A stretch of 64,000 nucleotides of DNA from DASXTC01 sp036505635. Its GTDB lineage: Bacteria; Acidobacteriota; Polarisedimenticolia; JACPZX01; DASXTC01. Where the stretch lies: positions 1 through 64,000 of the forward strand of contig DASXTC010000026.1 of the NCBI GenBank assembly GCA_036505635.1, written 5' to 3'. Of this stretch, positions 57,867-64,000 are shown piece by piece. The translations under genes and the position numbers were made by a program. Each line of letters opens with the position of its first letter. The stretch's first letter is position 1. Below the pieces are notes generated by a model that saw only the letters and a list, made by a program, of their open reading frames with translations, was not told the DNA's origin and made no database searches.

Positions 57867-58247
57867 GTGGCGGAACTCTACTGCGCGAGATGCGGGGCGG
57901 CCAACGACGACAACGCTTTCAAGTGTGTCGGATGCGGGCAGAAGCTCTTCCACCCGCCCGACCAGTCGGGGCCCGGGGTCGTCAACATCGCGAGCTACCT
58001 CGTGTTGTCTATCATCGTGACCGTCCTGTGCTGCATGCCGCTCGGCATACCCGCCATCATCTACGCGGCGCGCGTCGATCCCAAGATCGCGGGGGGCGAC
58101 ATCGATGGCGCCAAGGAAAGCTCCAGGAAGGCGATGATCTGGATCTGGATCGCCTTCGTGGTGGGGCTCATCGTGCTCATCGCATACGTGGTTTTCCTGT
58201 TCCTCGCCGCAAGCATGCCCAACCTCGGCGGCCTCCTGGGGGAGTGA
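57867..58247 (+). CDS. Zinc ribbon plus CD225/dispanin-like membrane protein
   Basis: A 126-residue protein with a GTG start. A zinc ribbon (LYCARCGAANDDNAFKCVGCGQ) is followed by two membrane helices (YLVLSIIVTVLCCMPLGIPA and IWIWIAFVVGLIVLIAYVVF) with IIYAARVDPKIAGGDIDGAK between them, the CD225 (interferon-induced transmembrane-like) pattern. Bacterial members often sit beside a DUF2752 gene, as here (2-bp gap). AGAGG precedes the start. Function is unknown. Confidence 0.82.
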   Translation: MAELYCARCGAANDDNAFKCVGCGQKLFHPPDQSGPGVVNIASYLVLSIIVTVLCCMPLGIPAIIYAARVDPKIAGGDIDGAKESSRKAMIWIWIAFVVGLIVLIAYVVFLFLAASMPNLGGLLGE

Positions 58248-58249
58248 GG

Positions 58250-58639
58250 ATGCGGGCGCGAATCTCCTCGATGGGGGGCGTGATCCCCGCGGCTCTGATG
58301 GCCACCTTGGTCGTGGCGGCAGCCGGCGCGCTCTACGCGCTGGATCCGGCGACCTCCCCGCTCTTTCCACCCTGCCCGTTCCGGCTGATCACGGGGCTCG
58401 CCTGCCCTGGGTGCGGCACGCTGCGCGCCCTGCATCACCTGATGCACGGCCGCCTGGCGGAGGCGGTCCGGCTCAACGCGCTGACGGTCGCCCTGATCCC
58501 GCTGCTTTTTTCCTACGAGCTCTCGAAAGCGGGATGGCTCGGGCGGATCACGGGGCGGGCGGGGCGCCCGCATCGGGCCTGGGGCTGGGCGCTGCTCGGG
58601 CTCATCCTGACCTTCTGGGTCGCGCGAAACATCCTTTAG
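58250..58639 (+). CDS. DUF2752 membrane protein
   Basis: A 129-residue protein with three membrane helices and the DUF2752 signature CPFRLITGLACPGCGTLRAL followed by HHLMHGRLAEAVRLNALTVA. The CPxCG pair is conserved in the family. Function is unknown. It is paired with the CD225-like gene and overlaps the convergent gene by 4 nt at its 3' end. Confidence 0.88.
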   Translation: MRARISSMGGVIPAALMATLVVAAAGALYALDPATSPLFPPCPFRLITGLACPGCGTLRALHHLMHGRLAEAVRLNALTVALIPLLFSYELSKAGWLGRITGRAGRPHRAWGWALLGLILTFWVARNIL

Positions 58640-59220
58640 TCGCCTCGCGTCGAGTCTTCCGCGCCGGGATCTCCGCCTTCTGGAGGCCCGGAGCCTTCGG
58701 TCGGCGATGCGGGGGGCATCACGTCGGACGGGGGAGCGGTCGGTGGAAGCTCGGCGCGCTTCTCGAAGAGAGCTCGTCCGAGGACACCGCCCAGCGCGCC
58801 GAATGGGGCGTCGATGAACACGCTGATAATCATGGTGGCGATCAGGAAGATCGACGACGGAATCCGGGCCATGATCTCGGCGGCCTCGGCGGCGGCGGGG
58901 ATCATCTGCGAGGCTCGATCCACCGACTCCTGGAGGTTCTGCTCGAAGCTCCTGCCCAGGGCAGCCATCACGAGGATGCCCGTCATGGAGGAGACGAGCG
59001 CCGCGATGGCTCCGGACATCGCTCCGGCCAGCGCCGCCCGACCCCACGTGACCGGAGCGGCGCCGGACCTTACCATCAGGAAGCAGGCGAGGACCCCCGA
59101 GCCCACGATCAGCGAGCAGCAGGCGCAGTTCGGAAGGTTGAGAATGGGGATCCCCGACCAGGTACCGAAGATCGCGCCGGCGATGAGGGCCGGTTTGTAG
59201 ATATCAGCAGGTTCCCGCAC
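58636..59220 (-). CDS. Membrane protein of unknown function
   Basis: A 194-residue protein with a GTG start and about four membrane helices (YKPALIAGAIFGTWSGIPIL, CACCSLIVGSGVLACFLMVR, AALAGAMSGAIAALVSSMTG, SSIFLIATMIISVFIDAPFG). CxCC lies in the second, and a Pro/Gly-rich tail follows. No family is recognised. It overlaps the DUF2085 gene by 17 nt on the same strand, so the pair is probably cotranscribed. Confidence 0.7.
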   Translation of the reverse strand: MREPADIYKPALIAGAIFGTWSGIPILNLPNCACCSLIVGSGVLACFLMVRSGAAPVTWGRAALAGAMSGAIAALVSSMTGILVMAALGRSFEQNLQESVDRASQMIPAAAEAAEIMARIPSSIFLIATMIISVFIDAPFGALGGVLGRALFEKRAELPPTAPPSDVMPPASPTEGSGPPEGGDPGAEDSTRGD

Positions 59221-59743
59221 GTTTCCTCCCTCCTGCCAGGCGCGACAGGCGCCTGACCTCCCCGGCCGCCTCCGCGGGCAGATCCCGCGTCGCCGCGACG
59301 GCGTATGGAGCGATCGCGAACCCGGCCATCGTTCCGGTGAGGGCGCGCGCCCAGATCGAGCCTGCCCACGCGCCGGATTGCTCCAGCGCGGCCTCGAGGA
59401 TCATCGGGGCGAAGGCGGCGAGCAGAAATGCGCGGGGCGGGGTGGGAAGCCGCCGGGCACACAAGCCCGCGCGCGACGCGACCAGCAGACATCCCAGCAG
59501 GAGGCCGGAAGCCAGCCCGGTGCAGCGCGCGCAGAGGGCCATCGGCGCACCATCGATCCAGAACGATCTTCCGGGGATCTGGTGGCAGACCGGGGAGAAG
59601 ACCGCGCGGGCGAGGAGGGCCGGCAGGGCGTGACCGCCGGCCTGAAGCAGCGGCGCCGACAGGGCCGTCGAGAGCCAGAGCACCGCCGCCGCGGAGAGGA
59701 TGAGGCTGATTCGCAGGTCGGCTCCGGTCGGCGCCGTTCTCAC
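59204..59743 (-). CDS. DUF2085 membrane protein
   Basis: A 179-residue protein. The signature VFSPVCHQIPGRSFWIDGAP, ALCARCTGLASGLLLGCLLV matches DUF2085, with the conserved CHQ and CxRCxG motifs and about four helices. Function is unknown. The GTG at 59743 overlaps the stop of the PLP enzyme upstream by 4 nt. Confidence 0.88.
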   Translation of the reverse strand: MRTAPTGADLRISLILSAAAVLWLSTALSAPLLQAGGHALPALLARAVFSPVCHQIPGRSFWIDGAPMALCARCTGLASGLLLGCLLVASRAGLCARRLPTPPRAFLLAAFAPMILEAALEQSGAWAGSIWARALTGTMAGFAIAPYAVAATRDLPAEAAGEVRRLSRLAGGRKRAGTC

Positions 59744-60747
59744 CGCGCCAGCATCCTGTGGTAGGCGAAGAGGCCCGGTGTCCCACCGGTGTGGATGAAG
59801 AGGACCTGCTCGCCCCCGGCGATTTCCTTCTTGCGGCACAGATCGATCAGGCCCGCCATGGCCTTGGCCGTGTAGACCGGCTCCAGGAAGATCCCCTCGG
59901 TGCGCGCAAGGGCCCGGATCGCCTCCATCCCCTCGGTGGTGGGCGCGGCATAGGCGTCTCCCGCGTAGTCGTAGAGGACCTCGATCCCCCGCTCATCGAT
60001 GACGACGTCACGCCCCATGAGCGCCGCGGCCTGAGACACCAGGCTCCACGCCGGCTGGACGCCGAGCGCCTCGGGCATCCCGGCCGGCGCCACCGAGATC
60101 CCCGTGACCTTTACCGGCCGATCCGCAAGCATGTTGCCCAGGACCAGCCCGGCCAGCGTCCCGCCCGTGCCGAAGGCGACGATCACCCTGGAGAATCGGG
60201 CTCCCGCGCGCGCCGCCTGGCCCATCACCTCCTCGAACCCGGCGTGATAGCCGAGCACCCCCAGCGGCGTGCTTCCACCCGGGCCGATCCGGAAGGGCCG
60301 CCGCCCCTTGATCCTCAGGTGCTCCTCGGCCGCCATGAACGCGTCCTCGACGCGCTTCGCGGTGAGCTCGGGAGGGGTCAGCGACATGAAGCTCAGGGTG
60401 GCGCCGAGCAGCCGGTTCAGAAGGAGGTTTCCCGTCGTCTCCTCCGGGGGCGAGCCGGCCAGGATGAGGTGGCAGTCGAGCCCCAGCCGGCGAGCCGCGG
60501 CCGCGGCCATGCGGGTGTGATTGGACTGCACTCCGCCGAAGGTGACGACGGTGTCGGCGCCCGCCTCACGGGCCGAGGCCATCAGGAACTCGAGCTTGCG
60601 CGCCTTGTTGCCTCCGAAGGCCAGACCCGTGCAATCGTCGCGCTTGATCCAGACTTGAACCCCGGGCGTCATCTCGGAGGAGAAGCGCGGCGCCGGCTCC
60701 AGCGGCGTCGGCAGGTGCGCGAGGCTCAGGCGTGGGGGTGCGGCCAT
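59740..60747 (-). CDS. PLP-dependent D-cysteine desulfhydrase / ACC deaminase-like enzyme
   Basis: A 335-residue tryptophan-synthase-beta-fold enzyme. KRDDCTGLAFGGNKARKLEF has the PLP Lys in GGNKARKLE, TFGGVQSNHTRMAAAAARR the cofactor phosphate/substrate motif, and VAFGTGGTLAGLVLGNM the Gly-rich phosphate loop. It would cleave D-cysteine to pyruvate, H2S and NH3, or ACC to 2-oxobutyrate; the family does not separate the two by sequence reading. MscL lies 3 bp upstream on the same strand, so a four-gene minus-strand operon is likely. Confidence 0.9.
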   Translation of the reverse strand: MAAPPRLSLAHLPTPLEPAPRFSSEMTPGVQVWIKRDDCTGLAFGGNKARKLEFLMASAREAGADTVVTFGGVQSNHTRMAAAAARRLGLDCHLILAGSPPEETTGNLLLNRLLGATLSFMSLTPPELTAKRVEDAFMAAEEHLRIKGRRPFRIGPGGSTPLGVLGYHAGFEEVMGQAARAGARFSRVIVAFGTGGTLAGLVLGNMLADRPVKVTGISVAPAGMPEALGVQPAWSLVSQAAALMGRDVVIDERGIEVLYDYAGDAYAAPTTEGMEAIRALARTEGIFLEPVYTAKAMAGLIDLCRKKEIAGGEQVLFIHTGGTPGLFAYHRMLAR

Positions 60748-60750
60748 GGG

Positions 60751-61158
60751 TCAGACGGGGCTCTGGCAGTAACGGCACTTCCTGGCGGCGACCGGGACTG
60801 TTTCCGTGCACTGCGGGCAGGCCTTGGAGGGGGGCGCAGGCGGCTCCGGGGCCGGCTTCATGATCGTCTTGGTCACCATGAAAACCACGAACCCGATGAT
60901 GGCGAAATCGACCACCGTGCCGATGAATGTTCCCAGATTCAATGTGTTGGCCGCCTTCCCCTCGGCATCGGTGGTCAGGACGACCTGCCACGTCCGCCAC
61001 TCTCCGCCCGGGATCAGGAGGCCGATGACAGGCATGAGGAGGTCCGACACGATGGAGGAGACGACCTTGCCGACCGCCGCGCCGATGATCACGCCGATCG
61101 CCAGCGCGAAGGCGTTCGTCTTGAGGAGGAACTCCTTGAACTCACCCACCATGCGCAT
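60751..61158 (-). CDS. mscL: MscL mechanosensitive channel with a C-terminal zinc ribbon
   Basis: A 135-residue large-conductance channel. MVGEFKEFLLKTNAFALAIG and GVIIGAAVGKVVSSIVSDLL form TM1; NLGTFIGTVVDFAIIGFVVF forms TM2. In place of the usual charged helix bundle the C-terminus is KACPQCTETVPVAARKCRYC, a C4 zinc ribbon. GGAGG lies 6 nt before the first ATG. It would release osmolytes under hypo-osmotic shock, and the zinc ribbon may bind a partner or stabilise the pore. Confidence 0.92.
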   Translation of the reverse strand: MRMVGEFKEFLLKTNAFALAIGVIIGAAVGKVVSSIVSDLLMPVIGLLIPGGEWRTWQVVLTTDAEGKAANTLNLGTFIGTVVDFAIIGFVVFMVTKTIMKPAPEPPAPPSKACPQCTETVPVAARKCRYCQSPV

Positions 61159-61243
61159 CGGCCACCTCCTTGAGTTGTCCCGGCTCGGTCGCTTTGGTCC
61201 GGGGGCTTCACCTTAACCGGCCCCTGCCGGCGAGTCAATCGTC

Positions 61244-61273
61244 TTGGGGCGCGCCGGGGGCGTGTGCTATTTT
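61244..61273 (+). promoter_or_regulatory. Candidate promoter of the MacA/ATPase/permease operon
   Basis: TTGGGG (61244-61249) and TATTTT (61268-61273) at 18 bp, the -10 preceded by TG one base away (extended -10). The start codon is 80 bp further. Confidence 0.45.
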
Positions 61274-61352
61274 AGAAACCTCCATTCGGATCAATACGTA
61301 TACCCCCCGCGGGATTCTCGTGGGGAGGACCGCTTCAGGAGCAGACCCGACC

Positions 61353-62591
61353 ATGTCCAAATCAGGCAAACGCCGGTGGATCCTCATCATCGTCACACTG
61401 CTGGTGGCCGTCGCGGCCATCAGCGCGCTTTCCTTCCGCGACTCCCTGTTCGCCCGGGATCGCAAGAGCCTCAGCGCGGACGACCTCGACTTGAGGATCG
61501 GCAAGGCGGAGATCGCCGATGTCCAGATCGCCGTCAGCGAGGTGGGCACGATCGAGCCGGTCGTGAAGGTGGACGTCAAGTCGACCCTGTCCGGAACCCT
61601 CAGGGAGATCCTCGTCCGGGAAGGGGACCGGGTCCGCCCGGGCCAGACCCTCGCGCGGGTCGTGCCCGACGTCAACCAGGCCAAGACGCTGTCGGCCGTC
61701 AAGTCGGATCTGACGGTCGCCGAGATCAACGTCGAGAAGGCCAAGAAAGACCTCGAGACCAACGAGGAGCTCTTCCAGGAAGGCTACATGGCCGAGCAGC
61801 AGATGCGCGACCTGCGCCAGCGCTTCGACACCGCCCAGGAGCAGTACAACCAGGCCCGCACCGAATACACGATCGTCGTGGACAGCGGGATCCCGCTCGA
61901 CCAGCAGGCGATCTCCACGGGCCGCACCGTGAACGTGGTCTCGCCCATGGACGGCTACGTGATCAAGAAGAACGTCGAGATCGGCCAGACGGTCATGAGC
62001 GGCGTGTCGTCCTTCAACGAAGGGACCTCCCTGTTCACCGTGGCCGACCTGAGCGCGATGCTGATCAAGGCGTCCATCAACGAGGTCGAGATCGGAAAGG
62101 TGACGCAGGGCCAGACGGTGGAGATCACCGTGGACGCCTTCCCGTACCGCCGCTTCAAGGGCAAGGTCTCCCACATCTCGCCGGCCGCGCGCCTCAAGGA
62201 CAAGGTCAAGGTCTTCGACATCGAGATCGTCCTTGGCGCGCAGGACGCCGCCTTCCGATCCGGGATGACCGCCAACATCGAGATCAAGGGGGACAAGGTC
62301 GACGACACCCTCAGCGTGCCAGTCGAGTCGATCCTCAAGAAGTCCGACGGCGAGGTGGTCTACGTGCTCAAGAAGTCGTTCGACGAGCCGAAGGCCGGGG
62401 AAAAGCCCCTGCGCAAGAACAACGCCGGCAAACTCGACGTGTCGGACGCCTGGCAGCGCTTCTTCGAAGAGCGCAAGGTCAAGGTGGGGCTCGCCAGCCT
62501 CGAGCGCGTCCAGATCCTCGACGGACTTGTCGAGGCCGAGCAGGTGGCTCTCGAGGATCCGACCAAGCCGCGCCAGATCTCCGAGCGGTAA
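61353..62591 (+). CDS. MacA/HlyD-type periplasmic adaptor
   Basis: A 412-residue membrane-fusion protein. One N-terminal helix (RRWILIIVTLLVAVAAISAL), a lipoyl/barrel part (VVKVDVKSTLSGTLREILVR), a coiled hairpin (residues about 95-180, AEINVEKAKKDLETNEELFQ, QQMRDLRQRFDTAQEQYNQA), then VSPMDGYVIKKNVEIGQTVM and a beta-barrel (IKASINEVEIGKVTQGQTVE). First gene of an export operon with an ATPase 12 bp on. AGGAG lies 11 nt before the ATG at 61353. Confidence 0.93.
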   Translation: MSKSGKRRWILIIVTLLVAVAAISALSFRDSLFARDRKSLSADDLDLRIGKAEIADVQIAVSEVGTIEPVVKVDVKSTLSGTLREILVREGDRVRPGQTLARVVPDVNQAKTLSAVKSDLTVAEINVEKAKKDLETNEELFQEGYMAEQQMRDLRQRFDTAQEQYNQARTEYTIVVDSGIPLDQQAISTGRTVNVVSPMDGYVIKKNVEIGQTVMSGVSSFNEGTSLFTVADLSAMLIKASINEVEIGKVTQGQTVEITVDAFPYRRFKGKVSHISPAARLKDKVKVFDIEIVLGAQDAAFRSGMTANIEIKGDKVDDTLSVPVESILKKSDGEVVYVLKKSFDEPKAGEKPLRKNNAGKLDVSDAWQRFFEERKVKVGLASLERVQILDGLVEAEQVALEDPTKPRQISER

Positions 62592-62603
62592 GGGGCCCTT
62601 CGC

Positions 62604-63308
62604 ATGAGCGCGGGCAACGGAGACGACGTCATCCAGTTGAAGGAGATCCGCAAGATCTACGATTCCGATGCGGGCGAGAGCTCCGTCCAGGCGCTGCGCG
62701 GCGTCACCCTGGGCATCAAGCAGGGAGATTACGTCGCCATCATGGGGCCGTCGGGGTCCGGCAAGTCTACCCTGATGCACATCGTGGGGTGCCTCGACAC
62801 GCCCACGAGCGGCGACTACGTGCTGGCGGGCCGGAAGGTCTCCGACCTGACCTCGGGGTCGCTGGCGCGGGTCCGCAACAAGTACATCGGGTTCGTCTTC
62901 CAGACCTACAACCTGCTGCCGCGCGCGTCGATCCTGCGCAACGTCGAGCTGCCGATGATGTACGCGGGTGTCTCGCGCTCCAAACGGCGCGAGCGCGCGG
63001 GCGAGCTGCTCGCGCGTCTCGGGCTCGACGGCCGCTTCAAGCACCTGCCGTCCCAGCTTTCCGGCGGACAGCGCCAGAGGGTGGCGATCGCCCGGGCCCT
63101 GGTGAACGAACCCAGGATCATCCTGGCGGACGAGCCCACGGGTAACCTCGACCAGAAAACGGGCGAGGAGATCCTCGGGATCTTCGACGAGCTGAACCGT
63201 CAGGGGCACACGCTCATCCTGGTCACCCATGACCACGCGGTGGCCGGCCGGGCCCACCGGGTCATCACGCTCGTGGACGGGCAGGTCGTCACCCCCGAGG
63301 CGGCATGA
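62604..63308 (+). CDS. MacB-type ABC transporter ATPase
   Basis: A 234-residue ATPase. Walker A GPSGSGKST, Q-loop FVFQTYNLLPRASILRN, signature LSGGQRQRVAIARALVN, Walker B IILADEPTGNLD and switch His in LVTHDHAVAG are all intact. It is of the MacB/LolD type that powers a mechanotransmitting permease. The permease start overlaps its stop (ATGA). Confidence 0.96.
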   Translation: MSAGNGDDVIQLKEIRKIYDSDAGESSVQALRGVTLGIKQGDYVAIMGPSGSGKSTLMHIVGCLDTPTSGDYVLAGRKVSDLTSGSLARVRNKYIGFVFQTYNLLPRASILRNVELPMMYAGVSRSKRRERAGELLARLGLDGRFKHLPSQLSGGQRQRVAIARALVNEPRIILADEPTGNLDQKTGEEILGIFDELNRQGHTLILVTHDHAVAGRAHRVITLVDGQVVTPEAA

Positions 63309-64000
63309 CTCTCATCGAGTCGGTCATCGACGGAGTCGTCGACATCAAGGCGCACAAGGGGCGCACTCTCCTGCAGACGGTGGGGGTGATCCTGGGGGTC
63401 GCCTCGGTGGTGACCGTCATGGCGCTCGTGGATTCGGGACGCCGCCGGATGACCGAGTTCTTCTCAGAGGTCGGCGGCCTGCGCAAGCTCCTGGTGGTCA
63501 ACCGTCCCCTTCAGGATGTCACCCGAACGGCTCTGCAGGTCTCCAACGTCGGTCTCACCTACGACGATGCGATGGCGATGCGATCGGTCCCCAACATCAT
63601 CTACGTGGACCCGATCGCCCCCAACCGGCTGCTGCTGACGCACGGAAGCTTCCAGGAGGAGTGGGACGTCGACGGGGTCACTTCGGACTATCCGATGGTT
63701 TACAAGTTCCATCCCGCGAGGGGCCGCTTCATCAGCCCGGACGATCTGGCGGCGACCTCGCGCGTCTGCGTCCTGGGGGACACGACGTCGCGCCGGATCT
63801 TCGGAAACGACGAACCGATCGGCCAGACGTTGTTCATCAACGGCGTGGGGATGACGGTGGTCGGGGTCATGACGCGTAAGGAGTACTTCTTCGACGACTC
63901 GGGTCGCAACGCGCTGGAGTGGATGAACGAGAAGATCTTCGTCCCGATCACCGCGATGCACAAGCGATTCATGGGCGACGAGGAGCGCAAGGTCGGCTAC
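63305..64000 (+). CDS. MacB-like permease, N-terminal part (cut by window edge)
   Basis: The ATG at 63305 overlaps the ATPase stop by 4 nt, and 232 codons run to the window end. An N-terminal helix (LLQTVGVILGVASVVTVMAL) and the start of the periplasmic MacB_PCD domain (GLTYDDAMAMRSVPNIIYVD, VLGDTTSRRIFGNDEPIGQT) are seen. The three C-terminal helices must lie beyond the edge. Confidence 0.9.
   Translation, partial: MTLIESVIDGVVDIKAHKGRTLLQTVGVILGVASVVTVMALVDSGRRRMTEFFSEVGGLRKLLVVNRPLQDVTRTALQVSNVGLTYDDAMAMRSVPNIIYVDPIAPNRLLLTHGSFQEEWDVDGVTSDYPMVYKFHPARGRFISPDDLAATSRVCVLGDTTSRRIFGNDEPIGQTLFINGVGMTVVGVMTRKEYFFDDSGRNALEWMNEKIFVPITAMHKRFMGDEERKVGY

Noticed and set aside
1..64000. CRISPR arrays, phage structural genes or restriction systems.
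   Set aside because: No regularly spaced repeats, capsid/portal/terminase-like proteins or methyltransferase/endonuclease genes were found.

Overview
The window is high-GC bacterial DNA with a sharp change of character near 12.3 kb. The organism is most likely an uncultured Acidobacteriota or a similar deep soil/sediment lineage (inference). The clues are a long Ser/Thr kinase with TolB-like and TPR parts, an ARPP-1 family protein, secreted proteins ending in a YYL(I/V)TA-type module, many secreted peptidases, and a methionine synthase/MTHFR fusion without a B12 domain. No rRNA or single-copy marker is present to settle the phylum.

Region 1 (1-12286) looks like an integron cassette array without a visible integrase (a CALIN-like array). 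Apart from transposases, every gene is short, reads rightward and is unrelated to its neighbours: VOC proteins, a DUF433/DUF5615 toxin-antitoxin pair, a MOSC protein, three alpha/beta hydrolases, a phospholipase A2-like lipoprotein, a zinc alcohol dehydrogenase, SRPBCC and membrane proteins. Several gaps hold attC-like sites with GTTRRRY ends, foldable arms and shared sequence. A complete IS110-family (IS1111-type) element with 14-bp inverted repeats sits inside one attC, and the start of a second IS110-family transposase lies at the left edge. The array shows decay: a frameshifting 5-bp duplication in the transposase, a TGA inside a VOC gene, and degenerate attC remnants. It ends at the 3' end of a tRNA-Arg(ACG) gene, as islands often do.

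Region 2 (12.4-24 kb) returns to chromosomal style: a YumC-type ferredoxin-NADP reductase and a small ferredoxin, an M23 peptidase, an ARPP-1 protein, a cupin, a coupled matrixin-like protease and secreted partner, then an HTH-receiver regulator next to a multi-PAS hybrid histidine kinase.

Region 3 (24-38 kb, mostly minus strand) holds a TPM / nucleotidyltransferase / LemA operon, ornithine cyclodeaminase with a DUF1330 protein, a tight operon of M14 peptidase, pterin dehydratase, MacA and MacB-like permease (no ATPase), HU, and PtsN with a zinc-ribbon protein.

Region 4 (38-64 kb) holds a 1137-residue Ser/Thr kinase, an M1 peptidase with a coupled membrane protein, a secreted Cys-rich peptide, DUF3179 and a dihaem cytochrome c, an M50 protease, the MetH/MTHFR fusion, a Kef-type antiporter, DnaJ with a reduced zinc finger, a PAP2 phosphatase, a HAD hydrolase, small membrane proteins (CD225-like, DUF2752, DUF2085), a D-cysteine desulfhydrase-like enzyme, MscL with a zinc-ribbon tail, and a complete MacA / ATPase / permease export operon whose permease runs off the right edge.
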